Shown one piece after another: positions 7,751 through 16,302 of a stretch of 64,000 nt of DNA (its first letter is position 1; each line of letters opens with the position of its first letter). The notes beneath the pieces were generated by a model, which was given only the letters and a program-made list of their open reading frames with translations, made no database searches and had not been told where the DNA came from. Both the position numbers and the translations under genes were made by a program. The stretch is from assembly GCA_044227925.1 (NCBI GenBank), contig JBGAVW010000017.1, forward strand, positions 1-64,000, written 5' to 3'. Source of the DNA: JADJLQ01 sp044227925. Its GTDB lineage: Bacteria > Bacteroidota > Bacteroidia > Chitinophagales > Saprospiraceae.

Positions 7751-9373
7751 TTAGTTAAGTATAACAGCCGGCAGTATATATTCTTCCATCATCTTATCTA
7801 CCTGTGGATGAGCATAAGGCAGATTATATGCAGAGGCAGTCACTACGACTACAACAGGGATATCTTTGAAAACAAATATTTTATTGCCTCCATTTCCGGT
7901 GCAATAATACGTTTCATATTGTTTGTCATTTATGGTATAGGTTTTATTCCAAAACAAGTATCCGTAATATTCATTATCTCTATTGGGAATAATCCTGTGT
8001 TTTGAAAACGATTTAGCAATCCAATCGGCTGGCAATACTCTTTTACCATTCCACACACCATTATCCTTATACAATAGACCGTATTTTGCAAAATCCAATG
8101 CATTCATTTGGAGGCCACCTGCTGTATTCGCTACACCTTGCGGGGTATATTGCCATTTATAATGGCTGATATGCAATGGTTTAAATAAAGATTCATCCAG
8201 GAATTTTTCCAACCCGCCGGGTACTGCTTTGTTTAAAATATCACCCAATACCACTACACCAGCAGTGAAATAATGCCATTCCTTTTTTGGTCGTGAAGCT
8301 GAAATGGGTAAATCCAAAGCAAACTTCACCCAATCTTCTGTTGGATACATATTTTCTTCATTGCCTGGGCTATCTTCGCTGTCATCGCCATCGAATGTTG
8401 AGCTCATGGTCAGTAAGTCTTTGATGGTAGTTTCTTCTTTTTCTCTTGAATAGTGGTTGTATTGATTTATACTGTAAAATTGGCTCAATACCTGGTCTTC
8501 ATTTTTTATATGTCCTTTATCAATAGCCAGTCCAAGTGCAGTAGAAGCAAATGATTTTCCGACCGATCTGGGATCGTGCAGGGTATTTCTTTTAGCACCA
8601 TTAAAATATTCTTCCACCAGTATTTTATGGTCTTTTAAAACTACTATCCCCTGGATGTTTTTAAATGTTCCGTTTTCACAAAGGCCCTTCAGGGTTTTCA
8701 TTTTTTCTACGTTGATTTTATCTTTTGATACACCAAGGTCAGTATACGTTTTCGGTTTGTTTAAGGTAATTTTTGTGGTGTTTATTTTTTCATTCAGCCT
8801 TATATCCAATAAAATTTCACCACTTGCTATGCTTTCACCCACTCTAAGTTCATTCTCAATCCTGATATAGGGTTTGGCTAAAATTTTTATGCGGTGTTTG
8901 CCATCGGTAAGAACAGAATTTCCGCCATTATAATAAAATCTAAACCATGCATATTGGCTCCAGAGTGCGCCATTTTCATTATTGTATTTTATTAATGGCA
9001 GGGATAACCTGGTAGCCGTATCTTTTATTCCAATCGAAGGTGCTCCTGGCATAAGATTAGTAGTATAGATCAGTGAATCATCAACCAGGAATGAAAATTG
9101 AAAATTACCCAAGCCAGATATCATTTTTGCATCCAGCCCGGGTGCCAATTTTTGCAGAGAATGAGTTAATGGCCGGTCTAATACAAGGTGAATAAATAGA
9201 TCCGTCTTAGGATATAGAATACATTCCTCCAGGATATTAGCCTTGCTGAGTCCTTGATTTGTAAGGGGGGTAGTTGAAAAATAAATCTTGCCCGGATCCG
9301 GATCTTGTGAAGGACTCATTACACCTTGAAAAAACAGAAGAGCAGTAATAATAAGCGATAAATAATATTGCAT
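7751..9373 (-). CDS. Exported beta-lactamase-fold serine hydrolase
   Basis: 540 residues. An N-terminal signal (MQYYLSLIITALLFFQGVMS) leads to a beta-rich domain of about 200 residues with no recognised family, then a class C beta-lactamase/penicillin-binding-type hydrolase domain. The catalytic SxxK is SVGKSF near residue 268, and HYFTAG near residue 365 takes the YxN-loop place. A late GNGG segment stands where the KTG triad would be. Such proteins are usually esterases or D-Ala-peptidases of unknown substrate rather than antibiotic-resistance enzymes. It is transcribed alone, with the AraC gene upstream on the same strand (73 bp away). Confidence 0.85.
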   Translation of the reverse strand: MQYYLSLIITALLFFQGVMSPSQDPDPGKIYFSTTPLTNQGLSKANILEECILYPKTDLFIHLVLDRPLTHSLQKLAPGLDAKMISGLGNFQFSFLVDDSLIYTTNLMPGAPSIGIKDTATRLSLPLIKYNNENGALWSQYAWFRFYYNGGNSVLTDGKHRIKILAKPYIRIENELRVGESIASGEILLDIRLNEKINTTKITLNKPKTYTDLGVSKDKINVEKMKTLKGLCENGTFKNIQGIVVLKDHKILVEEYFNGAKRNTLHDPRSVGKSFASTALGLAIDKGHIKNEDQVLSQFYSINQYNHYSREKEETTIKDLLTMSSTFDGDDSEDSPGNEENMYPTEDWVKFALDLPISASRPKKEWHYFTAGVVVLGDILNKAVPGGLEKFLDESLFKPLHISHYKWQYTPQGVANTAGGLQMNALDFAKYGLLYKDNGVWNGKRVLPADWIAKSFSKHRIIPNRDNEYYGYLFWNKTYTINDKQYETYYCTGNGGNKIFVFKDIPVVVVVTASAYNLPYAHPQVDKMMEEYILPAVILN

Positions 9374-9446
9374 TCCAATTTGGTATTTAACCGCAAAACT
9401 ATATTTATTAAAATTGAAAAAATAGAACGGAATTAACGTGTGCCCA

Positions 9447-10250
9447 TCAAAGCAATTTTCGGTAAGCCAGGGGACTCAAGCCTTTTTCTTTCTTAAAGTT
9501 TCGGATAAAATGACTTTGATCAGCAAACCCACATTCATAGGCAATATCCAGGAGATTTTTCTTTGGATCCATCAGCAGGGAAATTGCTTTTTCTATTTTT
9601 TTCTTCCTGGTATATTCTCCCAGGTTACAATCAAAATATTTATGAAAATCGCGGGATAGATGCACCGGATGAATATCTGTCAAACGGGCCAGGTGTTTAA
9701 GACTTAGTGAATCACTTGTACTTTCGTTTACGATTTCCTTTATCTTATTTACCCATTGCGGTTTATGGGTTGATTCCTTTTTCTTACTATTTGACAAAGA
9801 GTTGAATATCCTGATTAACAACATATCGATATTTCTTTCAGATTCGATCTCTGAATGTTTGCTTTCTTTTACGATATCATACATGCATAGCTTTATCTGA
9901 GGATGATGAATGGTAAAGCTTCCTGTGAGCGATTCTACATTTAAGTCATGCGCCGAAAACCATTTTGTATCCAATTCTATATGAAAGCCTCTGGTAAACC
10001 CCGGTGGCTTGATATTATAGTGAGGATCCTGCCAATGATGAAATAAAAGGCTCCCGGCAGTGCAATGGTATGTTTCTTTTTTATTTCCTTCCAGTACCTT
10101 ACCTGCCAGGATAAATGTAAAATAGGCATGCTCATGGTAGTGCCAGTCCACTTTGGCCTGAGTATATTCAGTATCAGTGATGACCTTGCCCTTCAAAGAA
10201 AGGGTTTGATTGGTTTTTCCATGAAATTCGCCAGCGGATAATTGTTTCAT
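9447..10250 (-). CDS. AraC-family transcriptional regulator with cupin sensor
   Basis: 267 residues. The N-terminal half has a cupin-like metal or ligand-binding strand (WHYHEHAYFTFILAGK), and the last 100 residues are the paired helix-turn-helix of AraC/XylS: LKHLARLTDIHPVHLSRDFHKYF and LLDIAYECGFADQSHFIRNFKKEKGLSPLAYR. The second helix-turn-helix matches the family signature closely. The effector is unknown. It sits upstream of, and co-oriented with, the serine hydrolase gene, which is the most obvious candidate target (inference). A stretch of 195 bp with no gene separates it from the next gene upstream. Confidence 0.9.
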   Translation of the reverse strand: MKQLSAGEFHGKTNQTLSLKGKVITDTEYTQAKVDWHYHEHAYFTFILAGKVLEGNKKETYHCTAGSLLFHHWQDPHYNIKPPGFTRGFHIELDTKWFSAHDLNVESLTGSFTIHHPQIKLCMYDIVKESKHSEIESERNIDMLLIRIFNSLSNSKKKESTHKPQWVNKIKEIVNESTSDSLSLKHLARLTDIHPVHLSRDFHKYFDCNLGEYTRKKKIEKAISLLMDPKKNLLDIAYECGFADQSHFIRNFKKEKGLSPLAYRKLL

Positions 10251-10445
10251 AAATCAGATAATTCTGATTATAAAGGTAACTAACCAGTCTTGTCAGCTCT
10301 GTTATTTTAGATGAAATTGCGAAACCAACGCATCAAAGGAATACCATCGGGTGCAGGATTTATATCCCTTTTGTTTATGCACTCTGTTTGATACTTGCGG
10401 AATTGTTTTATCGGGATCAAAATGATTTTCAATTTTTTGTTATAA

Positions 10446-10793
10446 TCATTTTTCTACATCAAACACCACATTCACATAGGTAGTATCACCCGTAAAAAAT
10501 ATTTTTCTATTCCCTTTGTTTTTAAGTTCTGGTTGACCATTTACAGTAAACTTACACTCTGCAAACAAATAACCTGTAGTAGATGTAAGAGTCAGACCAT
10601 ACAGACTATCCTTGACTATTTCTTCCATCGGCAGATCGGACCTCCAGGAAAGTGGAGTTTCACCACGTATACCGACGGTCTTTATATCCTGCTGTTTGCT
10701 CACATCCAGTTTGATCATGAGTATGCGCTGGTAGGTAGGCTGCACACAACTAAAAACGGTAAAAACCATAAGTACTAAAACAGTTATTTTCAT
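10446..10793 (-). CDS. Small lipoprotein with CBM20-like beta fold
   Basis: 115 residues. The signal peptide ends in a plausible lipobox (TVFSC, Cys 16), so the mature protein should be lipidated. The remainder contains VGIRGETPLSW, then a Leu/Thr-rich strand and KIFFTGDTTYVNVVFD. It resembles the compact starch-binding-like (CBM20) sandwich, where a conserved VxxxGxxxxLxW start is typical. The guess rests on pattern only. Its start overlaps the stop of the DoxX gene by 4 nt, so both are expressed together, with DoxX first. Confidence 0.6.
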   Translation of the reverse strand: MKITVLVLMVFTVFSCVQPTYQRILMIKLDVSKQQDIKTVGIRGETPLSWRSDLPMEEIVKDSLYGLTLTSTTGYLFAECKFTVNGQPELKNKGNRKIFFTGDTTYVNVVFDVEK

Positions 10794-11269
10794 AATCCAT
10801 ATTTTTTAGAAATGAGGTAATCCAATCCAAATCGCCCTGAGCCCAGGATCATTTGATGAATGGCCAGCCAGGCAAACCCCAAAGCGGGCAATACATTCCA
10901 GGTACCCTTTCCCCACTGTTGCATAAATACCGCTATCAGCATAGTACACAGGATCAGAAAGGCATTGATCCTGGTTAAGAACCCGATGGCTAATAACAGG
11001 CCTCCTACTGCTTCACTAAAAGCTCCCATCCAGGCAAAAAATCCGGGAAACAAGGCAAAAAGTCCACCGAAATCACGTACATCTTCCGGAAACCAAAAGA
11101 CCACCTGGAATAAACCTAAATTTTTCTCCGCCGGGCTCCAGGGCATTCCAAATTTGGATGCTCCAAAATCAATAGCCAACAATAATCCGCAAATAATACG
11201 TGGAAGTGCTAAAATCAGATCCTGCCACCAACGCGGCAGGATGATCGGTTTAATCATGTTTTTTATCAT
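10790..11269 (-). CDS. DoxX-family membrane protein
   Basis: 159 residues with four hydrophobic helices. The order LPRIICGLLLAIDFGASKFG, then a loop with FPEDVRDFGG, then AFSEAVGGLLLAIGFLTRINAFLILCTML fits the DoxX/SURF4 family, with the conserved E in the second helix and LTR turn. Family members act in thiol or redox homeostasis and membrane complexes, but the role of a single copy is not known. It is first gene of a two-gene unit with the small lipoprotein (4-nt overlap). Confidence 0.85.
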   Translation of the reverse strand: MIKNMIKPIILPRWWQDLILALPRIICGLLLAIDFGASKFGMPWSPAEKNLGLFQVVFWFPEDVRDFGGLFALFPGFFAWMGAFSEAVGGLLLAIGFLTRINAFLILCTMLIAVFMQQWGKGTWNVLPALGFAWLAIHQMILGSGRFGLDYLISKKYGL

Positions 11270-11457
11270 TTGAAATTTTTTATTTGTTTACAATAGGTCA
11301 TATCCCTATGAAAGATGAATGCAACAAAAATGACTATTGAAACTATGCTGGTCGCCTCATATGATGATTTGATACCAGCGATCGGGTAGCATAAAATATA
11401 GAGGAAGAATCAAATTTTCTATCTGTTTGATTATTAAGGACTTATTAAGATTGCCTT

Positions 11458-12660
11458 TTATGTATGTCCTGCTAAAAATTCCTTTGGAGTTCTCCCGATC
11501 ACCTTTTTAAATGCCCTGTTGAAGGTGGCTTTGCTGTTGAACCCACTTTCATATGCCAGGCTGAGCAGGGTCTTGGAGTGGTGTTCGCCGGATTTAAGCT
11601 TTTGTAATAATGCATTTACCCGGTATTCATTTACAAAATCATTAAAATTTTGCCCCATTTGGGTGTTTATCATTTTACTCAGGAGCGAGGGATTTAATTT
11701 GAGGTGTCGTGCAAGCTCATGCAAGGTGAGTTCGGGTTGCAGGTACAGCAGTTGATTGGTCATCAGGGTTTTCAATTTTTCCTGGAAAGCAGTGTCTGCG
11801 ATGATGGCTTCAGGTGTTATGGCAGGTGTAGGATCGATTTTTTCTTTGTCTGTTTCTTCCGGTACCTGGCTGGAAAATTGCAACTGATGCCAGGTATTGC
11901 TAAGATTAAAATAGCCTACAATACTCAGGAAATAAACTACCGCTCCCAGGCCTATATACGCATACCAATCGAATATATAACTATTTCCAGTCGGTCGAAT
12001 AATGGAAATCAAATCAAATACCAGGAAGACGACCACACCGGCCCCCACTACGTAGATCAGATTTTTGAGCCAATTAAAGCTGATGCTTTTTATGGAAGAA
12101 AAATTTTCCAAAATGTATTTTTGATAAAAACCAAATTCTTTAAGGGTTTTCCAGAGATAATATCCAAATGAAGCATAATACACGATTTGCAACACATATT
12201 TTTTATCTAGTTCCGCCAGTGGGCCCCGGGTACCGTATTGGCTGGTTTCGTCAGGTTGGAAAGGATAATTAAAAGAATAATCGATGACTAGCTTACCCAT
12301 GATCAATACTATATAGATAATGGGTAATATAAAATGAGGCCTATGTTTTTTCGAAAATTGAAAAGAAGAATTGGTAAGGCTTAAAAAATAAAAATACACC
12401 AGGGGACCTAGCAAAATCAAATTATTAAACGGGAAATAAAACATAAAACTGGTATAACCGTCGTGCCCATCGTACCATCCGGCAAAGCCCAGCATCCAAA
12501 AAGCTATTTTGATCACATTGATGACCAGGATCCAGGCCAATAAGGTATCTGCCAATCGCTCTTCCCGTCGTCCTCGGATAAATAATAATATGGCGAACAG
12601 AATACCGTGTAGAAATGGAGGGATCAGTAGACTACTGTACAAATTGAAGTCAAATGGCAT
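11458..12660 (-). CDS. AraC-family regulator with N-terminal membrane domain
   Basis: About 400 residues. Residues 1-250 hold seven to eight hydrophobic helices (for example LLIPPFLHGILFAILLFI and a late SYIFDWYAYIGLGAVVYFLSIVGYF). A linker follows, then a C-terminal AraC double helix-turn-helix (LTLHELARHLKLNPSLLSKMINTQMG and LLSLAYESGFNSKATFNRAFKKVIGRTPKEF). This layout is a common Bacteroidota membrane-tethered regulator. The ATG at 12660 gives the usual family start; an upstream in-frame ATG at 12699 touches the stop of the ATPase gene (TAATG) and would add 13 residues. Target genes are unknown. Confidence 0.85.
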   Translation of the reverse strand: MPFDFNLYSSLLIPPFLHGILFAILLFIRGRREERLADTLLAWILVINVIKIAFWMLGFAGWYDGHDGYTSFMFYFPFNNLILLGPLVYFYFLSLTNSSFQFSKKHRPHFILPIIYIVLIMGKLVIDYSFNYPFQPDETSQYGTRGPLAELDKKYVLQIVYYASFGYYLWKTLKEFGFYQKYILENFSSIKSISFNWLKNLIYVVGAGVVVFLVFDLISIIRPTGNSYIFDWYAYIGLGAVVYFLSIVGYFNLSNTWHQLQFSSQVPEETDKEKIDPTPAITPEAIIADTAFQEKLKTLMTNQLLYLQPELTLHELARHLKLNPSLLSKMINTQMGQNFNDFVNEYRVNALLQKLKSGEHHSKTLLSLAYESGFNSKATFNRAFKKVIGRTPKEFLAGHT

Positions 12661-12698
12661 ATTGTAGTAAATATAGTGTGAGTAACTGAGTGAGACCA

Positions 12699-13988
12699 TT
12701 ATTTATATAATTCAGACACGTAATAAAGAGGAACAAAATTGATTTTATCCAATTGCCCTTCATGCGCATTAGAAAATACATACGCTTGCTCAATATTTGA
12801 AAATCGATCCAATACGGAATGCAGGCTTTTGAGGGAACCTGATTTTCCATATTTTATTTCAATGGGGATTATTTTTCCATTAAGCTCAATCACATAATCT
12901 ATTTCTGCCATGGTACCTGGGTTAGTATTTTCCCAATAATGTATCGGAGCAGCAGCATGTGCTTTTAATTCCTGGCCGATGAATTGTTCAGCCAGCATGC
13001 CTTTAAACGAAGTCAATAAATTACCATTAAGCAAATCTGTTTGTATTGGCAATCCACTTGAACGTATCAATAATCCTATATCTAAAAAGATTAATTTGAA
13101 CTGCTTCCCTTGAGGAATAAAAGGCAAGCCCTGTAAATTGACATTACGCACAGTATACAATAAGCGGGAGGCATTTAATACTTCCACACCTGTTTTTACG
13201 GTGACACTAGTAAATCGATCAGATAGAGTAGTATATTTTATCTGTTGGCCAATACGAGTAGATACTGATGCCAATATATCATTCAGACAGTCCGAATTTA
13301 CCTTGGGCGAGTATTTTCTAAAATCATTTCTATACGTATTGATCAATTGATTTTGTACCTGCATTACTTGTATCAAACTATTGGTATGTATATAGGTCTG
13401 CACACATTCTGGCATACCACCTATTACAAAATACAATTGTAATTCTTTTTGCATTTCCTGAACAAATACTTCATTAGTACTCACTGGGTTTTGATGCAAA
13501 TGATCTAGTAATTTCTGTTTTTCCCTTGCCAATAAAAACTCAGCAAAGGTGAGAGGGTGCATCTCTATTTCTTCTACTCTACCTACAGGAAATGATATAT
13601 CTTTTAATACAAAGTCTAATAATGAACCAGCAGCTATCACATGTGCATCAGGCATTTTTTCATAAAAGTATCTCAATGCAGTAATGGCTTTTGGACATAC
13701 TTGTATTTCATCGAAAAACAAGAGATCTGATGCTAACTGAATTGATCGGCCTAATAGAATTTCCAACTCATCTACGATTCTGACAATTTCAAAATTTGCA
13801 TCGAATACTCTAGAGAAAGCAGGGTTTTCTTCAAAATTGATGATATGGATTTTTGCATCAAAATATTTCCTGGCAAATTCTTTAACCACCCAAGTCTTAC
13901 CAACCTGTCTAGATCCGTTGATAATCAATGGTTTACGATTATATTTATTTTTCCATATGGCCAATTTTTGGATTACTTTTCTTTCCAT
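12699..13988 (-). CDS. AAA ATP-binding protein with DUF4143 domain
   Basis: About 429 residues. The Walker A is GSRQVGKTW near residue 30 and the Walker B is LLFFDEIQ near residue 95; a HAAGSLL-type sensor 1 strand (VIAAGSLLDF) follows. The C-terminal half has the DUF4143 nuclease-like pattern: E in MAEIDYVIE, then IPIEIKYGKSGS, which is a PD-(D/E)xK-like D...ExK core. Such proteins are frequent in accessory DNA of Bacteroidota; their function is not settled. The ATG at 13988 is preferred to 14003 because a perfect TAATTTTG promoter element (14012-14005) would place the transcript start downstream of 14003. A 33-bp tandem repeat lies in the promoter. Confidence 0.85.
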   Translation of the reverse strand: MERKVIQKLAIWKNKYNRKPLIINGSRQVGKTWVVKEFARKYFDAKIHIINFEENPAFSRVFDANFEIVRIVDELEILLGRSIQLASDLLFFDEIQVCPKAITALRYFYEKMPDAHVIAAGSLLDFVLKDISFPVGRVEEIEMHPLTFAEFLLAREKQKLLDHLHQNPVSTNEVFVQEMQKELQLYFVIGGMPECVQTYIHTNSLIQVMQVQNQLINTYRNDFRKYSPKVNSDCLNDILASVSTRIGQQIKYTTLSDRFTSVTVKTGVEVLNASRLLYTVRNVNLQGLPFIPQGKQFKLIFLDIGLLIRSSGLPIQTDLLNGNLLTSFKGMLAEQFIGQELKAHAAAPIHYWENTNPGTMAEIDYVIELNGKIIPIEIKYGKSGSLKSLHSVLDRFSNIEQAYVFSNAHEGQLDKINFVPLYYVSELYK

Positions 13989-14004
13989 AGGTATTATTTT
14001 CATT

Positions 14005-14012
14005 CAAAATTA
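14005..14012 (-). promoter_or_regulatory. -7 promoter element of the ATPase gene
   Basis: On the minus strand TAATTTTG (14012 to 14005) matches TAnnTTTG. It predicts a transcript start near 13998, leaving about 10 nt before the ATG at 13988. No TTG stands 19-22 bp upstream; the first copy of the tandem repeat occupies that place. Confidence 0.45.
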
Positions 14013-14021
14013 AGTGATTTA

Positions 14022-14105
14022 TTTAAAATAATAGATATAAAATTGAATCATTGCTTTAATAAAATAGATATAATATTAAAGTGCTGCTTTAAAATAATAG
14101 ATATA
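14022..14105. repeat. 33-bp tandem repeat upstream of the ATPase gene
   Basis: Three copies of an 18-bp word (TTTAAAATAATAGATATA and one variant) start at 14022, 14055 and 14088, exactly 33 bp apart. The spacers between them share CTGC/TTGC just before the next copy. On the minus strand the first copy covers the -33 region of the ATPase promoter. The period of about three helical turns suggests binding sites on one face of the helix. Confidence 0.65.
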
Positions 14106-14206
14106 CTTTCTTTTCTACGCTCATTATTACCTGACTCTAGCCAACAGCTACCCCCTAAAAACCAACCTCATTACATCGTACATTCTTACCTTGTCACATT
14201 GTACAT

Positions 14207-14248
14207 TTTACATTGTAACATCGTACGTTTACATTGTAACATCGCACG
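14207..14248 (+). repeat. 21-bp tandem duplication before mnmE
   Basis: 14207-14227 and 14228-14248 are adjacent copies of TTTACATTGTAACATCGNACG, identical at 20 of 21 positions. Related words fill 14172-14270. They are read through in the TTG-initiated long frame of mnmE, but nothing comparable exists at the N-terminus of MnmE proteins, so they are more likely untranslated. Confidence 0.6.
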
Positions 14249-14271
14249 TGGTTACGTTGTACATTTACATT

Positions 14272-15666
14272 GTGTATTCCCGTCACGACCTAGAAACCAC
14301 TATCGTGGCCCTTGCCACCGCACCCGGCCAGGCCGCTATATCCGTAATCCGTATCTCAGGAAAAGACAGTTTTAAAATCGTGGATGCTTGTTTTAAAGGC
14401 AAGTCACCATCGTCTGTACCGAGCCATACCGTACATCTTGGATACATCACCGATGAAAAAAATGAAGTGATAGATCAGGTACTCATCACTGTATTTAAAG
14501 GACCAAACTCATACACTGGCGAAGACACTATCGAAATCTCCTGCCACGGATCTACTTATATCACACAAGCCATCATCAATAGACTGATCACATTAGGTGC
14601 ACGCAGTGCCGGTCGCGGTGAGTTTACTTTTCGTGCATTTATGCATGGTCGCCTCGACATGACCCAGGCAGAGTCTGTAGCCGATATCATTGCCGCTGAA
14701 TCCAAAGCTGAAGCTCATATCGCTATGAATGCACTCAAAGGTGGTATCGCCCAGGAGATCAGTACTCTTAGGGATCAACTCATTCATTTTGCCAGCATGC
14801 TGGAGCTCGAGCTCGACTTTAGTGAAGAAGATGTAGAGTTCGCCGATAAAAAGGAATTGGAAAAACTATTAACTCATGCACTCGATCGGATAAAACTATT
14901 GATCGATTCATTTAAGCTGGGCAATGCCATCAAAAAAGGCATCACCACTGTCATTGTCGGTAGGCCCAATGCCGGTAAAAGTACCTTACTCAATGTACTG
15001 CTGCAGGAAGAGCGCGCCATTGTATCCGAAATACCCGGCACCACCCGCGATACTATAGAAGAAGTACTCCATATCGAAGGTATCCCCTTTCGATTAGTAG
15101 ATACCGCCGGCATACGCGAGGCCCAGGATCAGATAGAAGTGATCGGGGTACAGCGCACCCACGATAAAATTAAACAATCCTCCATATTACTCTACGTACT
15201 CGATGTGATAGAAACCTCACCCGCAGAGGCCCGCAAAGACATAGATGCCCTCCGCCACGACGGTCTCGAGATCATACTCGTAGTAAATAAAATGGACCGC
15301 AATCCTTATGCCCATCCCGAAGATTATATCATGCCCGGCATAGAACGCAAAGACATCATACCCACCTCTGCCCGCAATAATATGAATATCGTATACCTCA
15401 AAGAACGATTATTGCAATGCATCATCCAGGACAATACTCAGCTCCTATCACAAAACATCATCACCAATAGTCGCCACGTAGCTGCTTTGGAAAAAATCTA
15501 TTTTCATCTCGATGCTGCCAGGAAAAATGTGGTCAATCATACGGGGCATGAATTGATCGCGATGGATATCAGGCAGTCATTGTATTATTTGGGTGAGATA
15601 TCGGGGGAAGTGAGTACAGATGATTTGCTGGAGAGTATTTTTAGTAGGTTTTGTATTGGAAAGTAG
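14272..15666 (+). CDS. mnmE: tRNA uridine-5-carboxymethylaminomethyl modification GTPase MnmE
   Basis: With GTG at 14272 the product has 464 residues, the usual MnmE length. The N-terminal tetrahydrofolate-binding domain begins ETTIVALATAPGQAAISVIRISG, exactly the family start. The G domain has VGRPNAGKST near residue 229 (P-loop), TTRD, DTAG and NKMD, and the C-terminus is the canonical FCIGK with the catalytic Cys. With MnmG, this protein modifies the wobble uridine of certain tRNAs. The long frame from TTG 14191 would add 27 residues encoded by tandem repeats and is unlikely. It is the only clear housekeeping gene between two accessory blocks. Confidence 0.95.
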   Translation: MYSRHDLETTIVALATAPGQAAISVIRISGKDSFKIVDACFKGKSPSSVPSHTVHLGYITDEKNEVIDQVLITVFKGPNSYTGEDTIEISCHGSTYITQAIINRLITLGARSAGRGEFTFRAFMHGRLDMTQAESVADIIAAESKAEAHIAMNALKGGIAQEISTLRDQLIHFASMLELELDFSEEDVEFADKKELEKLLTHALDRIKLLIDSFKLGNAIKKGITTVIVGRPNAGKSTLLNVLLQEERAIVSEIPGTTRDTIEEVLHIEGIPFRLVDTAGIREAQDQIEVIGVQRTHDKIKQSSILLYVLDVIETSPAEARKDIDALRHDGLEIILVVNKMDRNPYAHPEDYIMPGIERKDIIPTSARNNMNIVYLKERLLQCIIQDNTQLLSQNIITNSRHVAALEKIYFHLDAARKNVVNHTGHELIAMDIRQSLYYLGEISGEVSTDDLLESIFSRFCIGK

Positions 15667-15702
15667 GTATGGAAATGTAATCTAAAGTTAGTTAGAATTA
15701 AA

Positions 15703-16302
15703 TTACAAATTTATTAGGCATTCACTAAGGTTTTGAATGCTTTTAATATATGTTTTTAACATGTCTCTTTTATAAATTAAAATAAAAGACGGATGATGAA
15801 CTGGTACAAATGAAATATTATCAATTTTGATTGACCTGTATTTGAAATTATTGGGCAGGGAAACATCTTTAACACCCATTTTTTTCATTACAAAAGTAGA
15901 AACCTGCTTCCCTAACAAAAAAACAACTGATGGGTTAAGGGATTCCAGTTCAAATTGAAAGTTAGAGTAGCATTTTTCCATCTCATGTTCAATTGGATAT
16001 CTGATTTTGCCATTTTCTTTCAGTGGCACACACTTTACTAGGTTAGTTTTATAAAAACTGATAGTATCGGTCAAAGGTTCCTCTATTGTGCATATCAACG
16101 CTCCCGTTCGAGTACTTGGTGAAAGTGGGAGATGCTCAATACCTTCATCGAATTGAACGGCAGATAAGCCAACCCAAAAAATGTGTGAATGCTTAAGAAA
16201 GTCCAAAACTGGAAGTTGGTTCAAGTATAACCCACAAGCCTTACATACCTTTCGGCATGGTTTGATTTTTTGATTCAAGTCCAGCGAAGATTTTACCGTC
16301 AT
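15703..16302 (-). CDS. Uracil-DNA glycosylase superfamily protein, probable Fe-S type
   Basis: 199 residues. Cysteines in CRKVCKAC near the N-terminus and two later ones (VKCVPL and MEKC, 19 residues between) follow the four-Cys [4Fe-4S] layout of family 4/5 UDGs. WVGLSAV holds the place of motif 1, KTNLVKC the strand before motif 2, VVFLLGKQVS the next strand and VPVHHPSF the HPS motif 2. The catalytic motif 1 (usually GEAPG-like) is unusual here, so base excision of uracil should not be assumed. The start lies inside the radical SAM gene, overlapping it by 62 nt; a TTG at about 16278 is an alternative. It is last in a five-gene operon. Confidence 0.75.
   Translation of the reverse strand: MTVKSSLDLNQKIKPCRKVCKACGLYLNQLPVLDFLKHSHIFWVGLSAVQFDEGIEHLPLSPSTRTGALICTIEEPLTDTISFYKTNLVKCVPLKENGKIRYPIEHEMEKCYSNFQFELESLNPSVVFLLGKQVSTFVMKKMGVKDVSLPNNFKYRSIKIDNISFVPVHHPSFILIYKRDMLKTYIKSIQNLSECLINL

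Noticed and set aside
13845..14375. A 176-codon plus-strand frame across the ATPase start and the tandem repeats
   Set aside because: It is antisense to the ATPase gene, runs through the 33-bp repeats and out of frame into mnmE, and resembles no family.
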